A DNA stretch of 39,584 nt, taken from positions 26,312-65,895 of the forward strand of contig PBBX01000009.1 of NCBI GenBank assembly GCA_002716725.1. The letters run 5' to 3'. The DNA comes from a bacterium (GTDB lineage: Bacteria; Margulisbacteria; Marinamargulisbacteria; GCA-2716485; GCA-002719695). Made by a program: the position numbers and the translations under genes. Below, piece after piece: positions 1 to 8,300 of the stretch. The first letter of the stretch is position 1. The number at the start of each line of letters is the position of its first letter. The notes under the pieces were generated by a model, which was given only the letters and a program-made list of their open reading frames with translations, had not been told where the DNA came from and did no database searches.

Positions 1-129
1 TGTGGAACCTGTGTTAATGCTCATGTTGGCGTTGCTCAAAAATCTGGGGTTTCTAACACTGATATTCAAACGGTTATTAAATTAGCCGCTGTTATCAATG
101 GCGCTAATACGAGTTCATTGTTAGCTTAA
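1..129 (+). CDS. AhpD/carboxymuconolactone decarboxylase-family protein, C-terminal fragment
   Basis: This is the last 42 codons of a gene whose start lies before the window. The visible peptide opens with C-G-T-C-V-N-A-H, the CxxC plus His redox motif of the AhpD/carboxymuconolactone decarboxylase fold. It continues with the alanine-rich helix that usually ends these small domains. Members with this motif act as alkylhydroperoxidases or thiol-disulfide redox proteins, so a cytoplasmic peroxide defence role is likely but inferred. The gene ends in TAA at 127-129. The substrate class cannot be decided from the fragment. Confidence 0.85.
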   Translation, partial: CGTCVNAHVGVAQKSGVSNTDIQTVIKLAAVINGANTSSLLA

Positions 130-214
130 TACTATTTAACTCCCATTTTTCATACTTGTACTCTACCGTTTAGTAGTGGAAACGTTAGACTATTATCTAG
201 CTGGGAGGGGGAAA

Positions 215-522
215 ATGATTTTAAAAACTTTTCTACAAAAAACCCATTTGGAACGTTTTTAGATAAAAGCAACATTGCCATTTTATATCGTACTTTACAG
301 GCCTATCTTAATATCATTGTAGTAGATGTATATTATAATCAACCAATTGAGCACTGGACTCAAAGTTTAACTGTATTGCTCACTACCTTGTTTAGTTGTG
401 ACCTTCAAACATGTTATGATTCTTCAAAAGATATCTCTATGGTTCAAGATTATATTAAGGATCTGAATAAACAACAACGTTGCAAATTGACACGACAAAT
501 ATACAAACTAATTCCTAAGTAA
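215..522 (+). pseudogene. Frameshifted or decayed ORF, unknown protein
   Basis: A strong Shine-Dalgarno run (GGGAGGGGG, 203-211) precedes ATG 215, but that frame stops at 260 after 15 codons. The frame one base back is open from 130 to the TAA at 520-522. It encodes a protein-like stretch with several aromatic residues and four cysteines, but no ATG, GTG or TTG near its beginning. Moving from the ATG frame to the long frame at the A6 run (237-242) would give a protein of about 100 residues. This may be a frameshift mutation, a sequencing error in a homopolymer, or programmed -1 slippage. I do not recognise the family. Confidence 0.4.
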
Positions 523-564
523 TCCTATAATTTTTTTCTCCTCAGTGGTGTTTTTTTGACCCTC

Positions 565-705
565 TTATATACAAAAAGAATTAGTTACATAGATCATTGT
601 ATAATGGTTCAAAATATCTATATTTAATATCATCACATCACTTCTTAAAGCTGGCCCAAGTCCACCATGTTCCCCAAGATAAAAATAATAATCCGCTTTA
701 TTCAT
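565..705 (-). CDS. Possible small ORF, 46 residues, downstream of ligA
   Basis: An ATG at 705-703 on the minus strand opens 46 codons ending in TAA at 567-565. It lies 24 bases past the ligA stop and in the same direction, so it could share the ligA transcript. The peptide contains a glycine-rich stretch (GEHGGLGP) but matches no family I know. There is no clear Shine-Dalgarno sequence. The rest of 523-729 is AT-rich and shows no RNA gene or convincing terminator. It may be a chance ORF. Confidence 0.25.
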   Translation of the reverse strand: MNKADYYFYLGEHGGLGPALRSDVMILNIDILNHYTMIYVTNSFCI

Positions 706-729
706 ACTTTATTTAAATATAATGTTACT

Positions 730-2679
730 TTACGCTAATTTATTATTTAATTCATCGTAGGTGATAATCTGAATCTCAGCGTCTTTTTTATTTAAATTTT
801 TTGCTTTTTCTAATTTTGATCCTGGATTATCCCCTACAATTAAATAATTTAGCTGCTTTGAAACGCTAGATACAAGTCGCCCGCCATTTTCTTTTATTCG
901 CGCTTCTACTTTGTATCGTGATTCTGCTAATGTTCCCGTAATTAAACAGGTTTTCCCAGATAATTCTCCTGTTATTGTTTTTGTTTTATAGCTAGGCCTT
1001 ACTCCTAAATTGATTAATTGTATTACCTGATTGATAAACGTGGGATTGCTTAACTCTACTTTCATGGATTCTGCTACCGTCTTTCCTATTCCATAAATAT
1101 TACATAAATCATCATAATCCGCAGCTAAAAATGCATCGATTGTTTGATACGTTTCAGCTAAAATACTTGCTGTAACTTGTCCAATATGATGAATCCCTAA
1201 AGCAAAAATAAATTTTTCTAAATCACAGGTTTTAGATGCATGAATAGCAGTGATTAACTTATCCGCTGATTTTTCTGCAAATCGATCTAAACGTATTAAT
1301 TGATCTTTTGTTAATGTATATAAATCTGGAATATTATTCACAAGCTTTTCCATTAATAATTGCTCAATAATGGATTCTCCTAATCCATCTATATTCATGG
1401 CATTACGTGATACATAATGCTTAATTTTTTCTATTACTTGATCATGACATTGAGTATTTGTGCACCGTAAAGCGACCTCTGATTCTAACTGAATTAAACT
1501 ACTTTCACAGCAGGGGCACTGTGTCGGAAATAAAATGGGATTTTGCTTGTTGTTTTTTTTAGCTAATCGCACTACCTTTGGGATTACTTCGCCCGCTCGT
1601 TTAATAACAATGTCATCTCCTATCTCAATACCTAATCGCTCGATTTCATCTTTATTATGTAAGGATGCCTTTGATAACATAGCACCTGATACGTTTACTG
1701 CTTTTAACTGTGCGACCGGTGTAATCACACCGGTTCTTCCTACTTGAAACTCCACATCGTCTAATCGCGTCACAACCTCTTCTTCAGCAAACTTATAGGC
1801 AGCCGCCCATCGTGGTGCTTTGGCTGTTTCTCCCATAGCAGCTTGTGCAGCTAACTGATTTGCTTTTATCACAGCGCCATCAATATCAAAGTCATATATA
1901 GCTCGCTTACCTTCAATAACATCTATGGCTCTCCATATGTCTTGTGGCACTGTGCACGCTGTTATATCCGGACATACTGGCAATCCTTGCTTTGCTAAAA
2001 AGCGTATCATTGCTGTATGCGTCTTAATACCAGGATAAATACCAGCATAAATCATAATATCTAATTCTCGTTGAGCTGTGATTTCAGGATTTAATTGACG
2101 CAACGATCCAGCTGCTGCATTTCTTGGATTTACAAATAAATGACTTATTTTCTGAAAGGTAGAATGTCGTATCATCACTTCGCCTCGTACTTCTATTGTA
2201 ATAGGCTCTTTTAACTGCTGAGGTAAAGACTGAATGGTCTTAATATTTTCTGTTACGATTTCTCCTGTCACACCGTTTCCCCGTGTTGCAGCAACCTTTA
2301 ACTGTCCTTTTTCATAATGCAAGGCCACTGCCAATCCATCCATTTTTGGTTCAATCGATAGCTCTATCTCAGATAGATCTAGCTGTTTTTGCATCCGTTC
2401 ATAAAAGGTCATGAACTCTTCATAATTATAAATATTAGCTAATGATTTTAAAGGAATTTTATGATTAAATTGTGTTAAATCTTTTCGGGGCTCATTCCCT
2501 ACTTTTTGAGTTGGAGATTCTGGATTTATTAAAAGAGGATTTTTAGTTTCAAATGCTTTTAATTGCTGGTAATAGTCATTGTATTGCTTATCTGTAATTG
2601 TAGGGGTATCAAACTGATAGTACTCCAATGCATACTGATTGACCTGTTTTACTAAAGCCTCATACTCTTTATGATTCAT
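730..2679 (-). CDS. ligA: NAD-dependent DNA ligase LigA
   Basis: LigA seals nicks during replication and repair using NAD+. The 649-residue protein has the full bacterial layout. An N-terminal Ia domain is followed by the adenylation domain, with the nucleophilic lysine in the KMDG motif (K112) and later nucleotidyltransferase motifs including AAYKF. The OB fold follows, then a four-cysteine zinc finger (CPCC ... CTNTQC, about residues 388-413), helix-hairpin-helix repeats and a C-terminal BRCT domain (about 570-649). The start codon directly abuts the amj stop at 2680-2682, so the two genes are almost certainly cotranscribed. Length and motifs are normal. Confidence 0.98.
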   Translation of the reverse strand: MNHKEYEALVKQVNQYALEYYQFDTPTITDKQYNDYYQQLKAFETKNPLLINPESPTQKVGNEPRKDLTQFNHKIPLKSLANIYNYEEFMTFYERMQKQLDLSEIELSIEPKMDGLAVALHYEKGQLKVAATRGNGVTGEIVTENIKTIQSLPQQLKEPITIEVRGEVMIRHSTFQKISHLFVNPRNAAAGSLRQLNPEITAQRELDIMIYAGIYPGIKTHTAMIRFLAKQGLPVCPDITACTVPQDIWRAIDVIEGKRAIYDFDIDGAVIKANQLAAQAAMGETAKAPRWAAAYKFAEEEVVTRLDDVEFQVGRTGVITPVAQLKAVNVSGAMLSKASLHNKDEIERLGIEIGDDIVIKRAGEVIPKVVRLAKKNNKQNPILFPTQCPCCESSLIQLESEVALRCTNTQCHDQVIEKIKHYVSRNAMNIDGLGESIIEQLLMEKLVNNIPDLYTLTKDQLIRLDRFAEKSADKLITAIHASKTCDLEKFIFALGIHHIGQVTASILAETYQTIDAFLAADYDDLCNIYGIGKTVAESMKVELSNPTFINQVIQLINLGVRPSYKTKTITGELSGKTCLITGTLAESRYKVEARIKENGGRLVSSVSKQLNYLIVGDNPGSKLEKAKNLNKKDAEIQIITYDELNNKLA

Positions 2680-3513
2680 TCAACTTACCCAATGTTTAAT
2701 GATTTCTGTAACCCACATGATGTAATTGCTAAATGGTTTTAAAAATAGTTGTGCAAGAACTAAAATCCCAATCATTTTTCCTGCTTGTAAACAAAACACA
2801 ACACTTCTTACATCATTTTCTGATCGTAGCCCATTTACAGCTTGATCGGTTACTCTAGCTCCGGGTGGATCCACAAAAATAGTAAATAAAATGGTGGCCA
2901 TTCCATTGATAATTCCTGATAACTGCAATGCTGTTGAACGAAATTCTGGTAAAAATGCGCCTGCTAATAAGGAACATAATACCCCTATCACATAAATAGA
3001 CGTTACTATCACATTGGTTACTAAAAATCCTTTAGGAATATCTTTTATTGAAATGGTTTTAAGCGCTTTTAAAGATGGCAATCGAAATGACTTTAAAATC
3101 TGGATCATATTTTTAGGCTTTAATCCTCTTACAACCGTACGAGGAATCGATCCTGTTTCTTGAAAATGCAAAATAGCTTTTTGAAACAAAAATACGGCTG
3201 TTGGTGTTAATACAGCTCCTATGAAGGCTCCTACAAAAGCAAATAAAATAACGAGTCTAAATTGATTTTCTAGTATACCCAAGCTTTCTTGTGTGTTGAT
3301 TAATATCGTTGTATCTACCATGGCCCCTAATAAAGGGGCTTGAAACATATTTGATAATCTTGAAACCAACAAGGTAGAGGTTACAAATGCCATCGCAATC
3401 GCTATTTGCTTTGTTCTTACTCCCGCTAATCTCATCCCATAGGCTAAAGACTCTGTTGTATGAATCAAACATGTAAAAAAACAAATGATCATTAATGATA
3501 TCGACAGTTCCAT
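2680..3513 (-). CDS. amj: Lipid II flippase, Amj family
   Basis: This is a 277-residue polytopic membrane protein of the Amj (YdaH, DUF2837) family, an alternative to MurJ that moves lipid II across the cytoplasmic membrane for peptidoglycan synthesis. Recognition rests on the N-terminal pattern ESLAYGMRLAGVRT followed by a segment ending in QAPLLG, plus about six hydrophobic helices with a cytoplasmic basic stretch around residues 128-165. It is the first gene of the amj-ligA unit. No Shine-Dalgarno sequence precedes the ATG, and a candidate -10 box ends only 8 bases upstream, so a leaderless mRNA is possible. Whether MurJ is also present cannot be judged here. Confidence 0.85.
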   Translation of the reverse strand: MELSISLMIICFFTCLIHTTESLAYGMRLAGVRTKQIAIAMAFVTSTLLVSRLSNMFQAPLLGAMVDTTILINTQESLGILENQFRLVILFAFVGAFIGAVLTPTAVFLFQKAILHFQETGSIPRTVVRGLKPKNMIQILKSFRLPSLKALKTISIKDIPKGFLVTNVIVTSIYVIGVLCSLLAGAFLPEFRSTALQLSGIINGMATILFTIFVDPPGARVTDQAVNGLRSENDVRSVVFCLQAGKMIGILVLAQLFLKPFSNYIMWVTEIIKHWVS

Positions 3514-3521
3514 TAATCACA

Positions 3522-3551
3522 AGATTACCATTAGATATATATATTATTCAA
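3522..3551 (-). promoter_or_regulatory. Candidate promoter for amj-ligA
   Basis: On the minus strand TTGAAT (3551-3546), an 18-base spacer ending in TGG, and TAATCT (3527-3522) form a sigma70-like element with a TGn extension. The start codon follows after 8 bases, so transcription would begin at or within two bases of the ATG. Confidence 0.4.
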
Positions 3552-3561
3552 AAAGAATACA

Positions 3562-3590
3562 TTGCATTCACTCTTATTTTTTCATAGAAT
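3562..3590 (+). promoter_or_regulatory. Candidate promoter for secG-bamA
   Basis: TTGCAT (3562-3567) and TAGAAT (3585-3590) are separated by 17 bases. The predicted start near 3597 leaves a leader of about 9 bases before the secG ATG at 3606, with no Shine-Dalgarno sequence in it. Confidence 0.5.
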
Positions 3591-3605
3591 ACGTTTCATA
3601 GTATT

Positions 3606-3824
3606 ATGAAAGTTTTATTATTAACTATTGAATTTGTATCGGCCATATCATTGATTATTGCTATTTTACTTCATTCTGCAAAAGGAGAAGGTCTTGCTGG
3701 CATTGGGGGACAAGGGCGGATGTTTAATAGTCAAAAAGGCTTAGAAGACGGTTTAAATCGTATTACTACTATTTTAGCTATTATTTTTCTTACTACAGCA
3801 GGTATTTTTGGTGTTTATTATTAA
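3606..3824 (+). CDS. secG: Preprotein translocase subunit SecG
   Basis: SecG is the small accessory subunit of the SecYEG channel and helps SecA-driven protein export. The 72 residues show the family layout. A first transmembrane helix (about 3-22) is followed by the conserved loop with GEGLAGIGGQG and FN, then a second helix (about 50-70). The length is typical. Its 3' end overlaps the start of bamA by 14 bases, so translation of the outer membrane assembly factor is probably coupled to it. The functional link is that both act on exported proteins. Confidence 0.95.
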   Translation: MKVLLLTIEFVSAISLIIAILLHSAKGEGLAGIGGQGRMFNSQKGLEDGLNRITTILAIIFLTTAGIFGVYY

Positions 3825-5640
3825 ACGTTTAATCCTCCTCATTACCCTTTTATTATTCTTTTCATCTTTATCCTATTCACAAGATACTCCTGATGAAACG
3901 GATTCAACCTATATAAAAACCTATATGCCTGATTTTTCTAAATCAGAAGCTCTTTCTAATTCATACTCTTTAAAAACATTTGTTATTGACTCTATTACAG
4001 TAACAGGAAATGTATTTGTTTCATCCAATACTATCCTTGCTTATTCATCACTGGCTATCGGAAACTCTGTTTCAGATCTTACCTTAGAAAGAGCTAAAAA
4101 AACTATAAAACGAAAAGGATCTTTTCGTGATGTTACTCTTAAATATGATGAACCCACTAAGCATGTTTCTATTACTGTTTCTGAAAACCCTATTATAACT
4201 GATATTATTTTTGATGGAGCAAGTATTTATACGCCTGAGGATCTTTTACCCTTAATGAAAACTCAACGTAATCAACCTGTTAACATGGCTCATGTTCGTG
4301 CCGATATTAAGACCATACAATCAAAGTATAAAGATGAGGGCTATATAGAGTCTAAAATTTATAATATTAAACGCCCTGAAACAAATAAGGGGCCTTTAAT
4401 TTTTAAAATTGCTGAAGGGGTTATTGATGATATTATTATTACTGGCAATATCAAAACCCAAGATTTTGTTATTTTAAGAGAATTAGATATTAGGCCTGGT
4501 GATATTATTAATCAACGAATCTTAGAAGATAATATTCGACAAATATTTAATTTAAACTACTTTAATAATATTATTCCAGATTTAACCTTAACAGAAGAAC
4601 CCCACCACTATAACTTAATTATTAACTTAGATGAAAAAGAAACAAGTGGCGCCTTTACACTAGGGGGCGGATTTCAACCTAATCGAGGATTTAATATATT
4701 CTCTGATTTATATTGGGATAACTTAATGGGGAAAGGTCAGCTTATTATGCTTAAAGGCAACTTTGGTCTTGGTGCGGTTAATTATGATAATAGAAGTAAT
4801 ACGTATCAATTTAAGTATCATAACCCTTGGGCCTTTGGTAAACGAAAATCATTTACACTTCGTGTCTGGTCAAGTTCCGGTAATTTTCAATCGTTTAATT
4901 TATTAAATCAACAGTATCGCTTTAAAAATTCATTTCGCCGAGGTATAGATACCGAATACGGGTTTCCTCATACCTATGACTTTAGAACATCCCACAAAAC
5001 AAAATATGAATCTATTCGTATTATTGATGATAATATACATTATTACTTGTACACATATACATTTAGAGCTACCTATGATAAACGAGATCAAAAGCTAAAC
5101 CCAACGACTGGTTATTTTGCTAATTTTTCTATTGAACAAGGGTTTAAGTTTCGTAATTCTGCTATAGATCTTACTCGTATTGATCTTGTTTTTCAGAAAC
5201 TCTTTTCTGTTTTTAATAAACAAGTTCTTTTTTTCCAATCTAAATTTGGTTTTATTAGAAGTCCCCAAATCAACAATGAATCTATCTTTGTTGATGAATA
5301 TTATTATGTCGGTGGAAGCCACACCGTTCGTGGATACCATGATAATGAGCCTTTTGGTTATGGCGATAAACAAATAATAGGAACCGTAGAATACCGCTAT
5401 GTTTTTTCTCCAACTGTTACGGCTTATTTATTTTCAGATGTTGGTTATGCGTCTAAAATTAAAAATAATGATAATGTCTTTATCCCTGCATCCTTTACCG
5501 ATATTTCTAACTATAAAGTTACAAAAGGGATTGGTGTTACGTTTGTTATAAATCCTATTGGCCCAATACAGTTACATTATGGTATTACACAAGAGAACCC
5601 GGAGGGGCGTGTTCAATTTAATTTGGGATATTCATTTTAA
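3811..5640 (+). CDS. bamA: Outer membrane assembly factor BamA (Omp85 family)
   Basis: This Omp85 protein inserts beta-barrel proteins into the outer membrane. A signal peptide (about residues 1-23) precedes roughly three POTRA domains (about 57-280) and a C-terminal 16-strand type barrel with the VRGY lid motif near residue 515 and a terminal phenylalanine. At 609 residues it is shorter than the five-POTRA proteobacterial BamA. TTG at 3808 is also possible, but GTG at 3811 sits at better distance from an AGG at 3800-3802. The gene overlaps secG and is followed by skp and lpxD, the classical outer membrane biogenesis neighbourhood. A TamA-like role is less likely given that context. Confidence 0.93.
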   Translation: MFIIKRLILLITLLLFFSSLSYSQDTPDETDSTYIKTYMPDFSKSEALSNSYSLKTFVIDSITVTGNVFVSSNTILAYSSLAIGNSVSDLTLERAKKTIKRKGSFRDVTLKYDEPTKHVSITVSENPIITDIIFDGASIYTPEDLLPLMKTQRNQPVNMAHVRADIKTIQSKYKDEGYIESKIYNIKRPETNKGPLIFKIAEGVIDDIIITGNIKTQDFVILRELDIRPGDIINQRILEDNIRQIFNLNYFNNIIPDLTLTEEPHHYNLIINLDEKETSGAFTLGGGFQPNRGFNIFSDLYWDNLMGKGQLIMLKGNFGLGAVNYDNRSNTYQFKYHNPWAFGKRKSFTLRVWSSSGNFQSFNLLNQQYRFKNSFRRGIDTEYGFPHTYDFRTSHKTKYESIRIIDDNIHYYLYTYTFRATYDKRDQKLNPTTGYFANFSIEQGFKFRNSAIDLTRIDLVFQKLFSVFNKQVLFFQSKFGFIRSPQINNESIFVDEYYYVGGSHTVRGYHDNEPFGYGDKQIIGTVEYRYVFSPTVTAYLFSDVGYASKIKNNDNVFIPASFTDISNYKVTKGIGVTFVINPIGPIQLHYGITQENPEGRVQFNLGYSF

Positions 5641-5648
5641 GTCATTTA

Positions 5649-5677
5649 TAGTCAAATTATATTTCTTACGTTATAAT
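5649..5677 (+). promoter_or_regulatory. Candidate promoter for skp-lpxD
   Basis: TAGTCA (5649-5654), a 17-base spacer and a perfect TATAAT (5672-5677) lie in the gap after bamA. The predicted start near 5684 leaves a leader that contains the skp Shine-Dalgarno sequence AAAGGA. Confidence 0.5.
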
Positions 5678-5711
5678 TTTTTTAATATTTTTAATTAAAA
5701 GGAATTATTTA

Positions 5712-6161
5712 ATGAAACCATTCATGATTACAATCTTATTATCTGTTTTTTTAACATCATTTAATTATGCTAGCGAAATAGGGTTTATTGATACTGCTGT
5801 TATATTTCAAAAAGCAAAATTTGTTACTGTCTTTAAAGACAACTTTTCAGAAAAAGAAAAGGAATTTAATGAACATCTTCAGAAAAAATCAAAAAAAATT
5901 GAAGCTGCTATTGCAAAAGGAAAGCCTGAGGATGAAATTCGTGAAATGGTCAGAAAACGTGATGAGGAATTAGAACCTAAAAAACAAGAACTTATGCAAT
6001 ATGAAATGTCTTTTCAGCAAAACTTTTTATTAAATGTTTCATCAACTGCAAAAAAAGTAGCAGCTGAATATGATATTGATGTTGTTTTTGATAAACAAGT
6101 TGTTTACCATGGAGGATTTGATTTAACTAATATTGTTTTAGAGCGCCTTAACCAGCAGTGA
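5712..6161 (+). CDS. skp: Periplasmic chaperone Skp/OmpH family
   Basis: Skp-family chaperones bind unfolded outer membrane proteins in the periplasm and hand them to BamA. The 149-residue product has a signal peptide ending around NYA (residue 20), then a lysine- and glutamate-rich helical hairpin (about 35-110) that forms the tentacles, and a C-terminal beta segment with DVVFDKQVVYH typical of OmpH proteins. AAAGGA lies 8 bases before the ATG. It overlaps lpxD by 4 bases (GTGA), which implies coupled translation. Confidence 0.92.
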   Translation: MKPFMITILLSVFLTSFNYASEIGFIDTAVIFQKAKFVTVFKDNFSEKEKEFNEHLQKKSKKIEAAIAKGKPEDEIREMVRKRDEELEPKKQELMQYEMSFQQNFLLNVSSTAKKVAAEYDIDVVFDKQVVYHGGFDLTNIVLERLNQQ

Positions 6162-7105
6162 TTTTAGCTGATATATCAAGTCATCTATCAGGTGACTTAA
6201 TCGGGGATTCTTCTGTACAAATAGATCATATTAATACCCTACATGAAGCAAAAGAAGGTCAGTTAACCTTTGTCTTAGAAAAAAAATATATTTCTCTTGC
6301 TCAACAATCATCTGCTAGTGCATTTATCACCTTTAAATATATAGATGGTTTAGCGAATCAAATTATTATTAAAAATCCCAAAAAAGCACTTTCTCAAGTT
6401 ATTTTATTATTTAAAAAATCTATTACTGAATCTTATACTAAAAAACATAATGCGATCATTTCTCAAACATCAACGATTTCTACAACAGCTAATCTTGATG
6501 AGGGTTGCTCTGTTGGCAATAATAGCATCATCTCCCATCTAGTTACTATCGGTAAAAACTGTATCATTGGAAATGATGTCATGATTTATCCCAATGTTAC
6601 ACTGTATGATAATACGATTATTGGCAATCACGTTATTATTCACTCTGGAGCGGTTATTGGTTCAGACGGATTTGGCTATTATCAAGATGCGAATCAATGG
6701 TTTAAAGTCCCTCATATTGGTTATGTTCAAATTGATGACCATGTTGAAATTGGGGCTAATACATGTATTGATAGAGGGTGTATTGGGCTTACCCATATTA
6801 TGAGCGGTTGTAAAATTGATAATTTAGTTCATATTGCTCATAATACGATTATAGAACCTCATGTTGCTGTTGCTGCTCAGGTTGGGTTTACTGGTAGTAC
6901 TAGAATTGGAGATCATGTTATCATTGGAGGACAAGCTGGTATTGATGCTAATCATATTGGTTCACATGCTGTTATTGCAGGAAAAGCAGGTGTAACTAAA
7001 GATGTTTCGGAAAATGAGATGGTATCTGGGTTTCCAGCTTGGTCACATAAAAAGGAATTAAAAAAACAAGCGTTTATTAGACATTTAATGAGGAGTCATA
7101 TATGA
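6158..7105 (+). CDS. lpxD: UDP-3-O-acylglucosamine N-acyltransferase LpxD
   Basis: LpxD adds the second acyl chain to UDP-3-O-acyl-glucosamine in lipid A synthesis. The 315-residue protein has an N-terminal uridine-binding domain (about 1-95), then many hexapeptide repeats forming a left-handed beta helix (about 100-285), including the IHSGAVIGSDGFGY segment and the HIAHNT motif that carries the likely catalytic histidine. The start is GTG in a GTGA overlap with skp. It is slightly shorter than the usual 340 residues but complete in motifs. Its presence argues that the organism makes lipopolysaccharide. Confidence 0.95.
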   Translation: MILADISSHLSGDLIGDSSVQIDHINTLHEAKEGQLTFVLEKKYISLAQQSSASAFITFKYIDGLANQIIIKNPKKALSQVILLFKKSITESYTKKHNAIISQTSTISTTANLDEGCSVGNNSIISHLVTIGKNCIIGNDVMIYPNVTLYDNTIIGNHVIIHSGAVIGSDGFGYYQDANQWFKVPHIGYVQIDDHVEIGANTCIDRGCIGLTHIMSGCKIDNLVHIAHNTIIEPHVAVAAQVGFTGSTRIGDHVIIGGQAGIDANHIGSHAVIAGKAGVTKDVSENEMVSGFPAWSHKKELKKQAFIRHLMRSHI

Positions 7106-7785
7106 ATTATTTATCTGCATTACTATTTATTTTTATAGTCTTTCTTAGTAGCTATTCTATGGCATTGCCTAGTATCAATGGGACGACAGGCCTTATTACA
7201 ATGCCTACTGCGGATATTTTAAAGTATAGAGAATACAATGTTGCTATTGATTATAATTTAAACCTAGATACCCGTAATCCATCTGAATATTATTATAAAA
7301 TTAATGTTGGGGCACTTGAAAATACAGAAGTTGGTTTTGTTGGGGGCTCTAATCCTTCTGAAGGTGTATTTATAAATTTTAAATGGCATTTATCTTCCAA
7401 TACGGGTCGTTTTCCGCTTCTTATGGCTATTGGTTTTGAAAATTTAACGTCAACTCATAACTCTGATTTTTATATTGTTTCATCAAAAAAAATACGATCT
7501 GATCTTGGTTTACATGGTGGATTTAAAGCGTTATTTAAAGAAAAAGTTGTTCCAGGGTTTATGGCTGGTATTGACTATGCCTATAATGAATCGTTGCTTA
7601 TCTTTGGAGATTTAACTAATACAGGCGATAATTACTATACTGTTAATGTTAGTACCCTTTACAAATTATCTATGGGTGAATCTACAGACGATCTCTATTT
7701 AAGGGCGTCTATTCAAAACTTATTTGGTTCTGGTAATGATGATACTTATTTTAATTTAGGTATTTGTTATTTTAATATTTTATAA
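7102..7785 (+). CDS. Putative outer membrane beta-barrel protein, YjbH-like
   Basis: This 227-residue protein has a signal peptide (about 1-22) and then alternating polar and hydrophobic strands rich in aromatic residues, as in a small outer membrane barrel. The N-terminus of the mature part, G-T-T-G-L-I-T-M-P-T-A, resembles the start of YjbH/DUF940 proteins, which are much longer in enterobacteria. It overlaps lpxD by 4 bases (ATGA), so it is made together with Skp and LpxD. A structural or lipopolysaccharide-linked role in the outer membrane is inferred from position only. The function is unknown. Confidence 0.6.
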   Translation: MNYLSALLFIFIVFLSSYSMALPSINGTTGLITMPTADILKYREYNVAIDYNLNLDTRNPSEYYYKINVGALENTEVGFVGGSNPSEGVFINFKWHLSSNTGRFPLLMAIGFENLTSTHNSDFYIVSSKKIRSDLGLHGGFKALFKEKVVPGFMAGIDYAYNESLLIFGDLTNTGDNYYTVNVSTLYKLSMGESTDDLYLRASIQNLFGSGNDDTYFNLGICYFNIL

Positions 7786-7813
7786 TTGCTTGTTTATTTA
7801 TTCTTTGACTCCA

Positions 7814-7822
7814 TGCTAATAT
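7814..7822 (+). promoter_or_regulatory. Candidate extended -10 promoter before the HicB-like gene
   Basis: TGC followed by TAATAT (7817-7822) forms an extended -10 element without a good -35 box. The ATG at 7833 is 10 bases downstream, so the message would be nearly leaderless. No Shine-Dalgarno sequence is present. Confidence 0.3.
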
Positions 7823-7832
7823 ATCTTTTGAA

Positions 7833-8300
7833 ATGTATGAAAATTTGCTGAAAAATTTAGATTTTGAGCTTATTATAGCAAAACAGAAAAATAATCGTTA
7901 CAAAGCTACGGCGCCTTCTTTTCCTCACTGTAAAGGGTTTGGTTCTACAAAAAAGGAAGCTATTATACGACTTTGTCATTCCATTGGGAACTTTGTTAAA
8001 GAATCTACTCAAGATTTTTTAAAGCTTCATCTCTTAACTAATAATTATACTGAAGTTATTACAGATCCTACTAGTGCCGATGATTTTCAACATCGTATTA
8101 TTCCCATTGGAACTAAGTCTAACGTTGTAGATCATCGTGTTTTTATTAAATCTATTAACTCTATGTTTAAGTCTATCTCTATATCACAGTCTGATGAACA
8201 CCGTTCGTTTGATAATTTTAATATCCAAGATTTTGTTTCGGATAGCACTCCTCAGGAGAATGATGACCTAATTTTAGGTATTAATTTATGTCTGAATTAA
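7833..8300 (+). CDS. Orphan HicB-like domain protein
   Basis: Residues about 10-57 resemble the HicB antitoxin fold: a strand-turn-strand with YKATAPSFPHCKGFG followed by a helix beginning STKKEAI. HicB proteins usually neutralise the HicA mRNA interferase, but no HicA-like ORF lies nearby. The C-terminal 95 residues are polar, serine- and aspartate-rich, and show no DNA-binding motif that I recognise. The gene overlaps thrS by 13 bases, so the pair is translationally coupled. A regulatory role in the thrS operon is possible but unproven. Recognition of the fold is moderate. Confidence 0.6.
   Translation: MYENLLKNLDFELIIAKQKNNRYKATAPSFPHCKGFGSTKKEAIIRLCHSIGNFVKESTQDFLKLHLLTNNYTEVITDPTSADDFQHRIIPIGTKSNVVDHRVFIKSINSMFKSISISQSDEHRSFDNFNIQDFVSDSTPQENDDLILGINLCLN

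Noticed and set aside
5095-5373. Minus-strand ORF inside bamA
   Set aside because: It is a shadow of the bamA reading frame with no ribosome binding site and no protein-like pattern.
7833-8300. HicAB toxin-antitoxin system
   Set aside because: No HicA-like ORF is found beside the HicB-like gene on either side.
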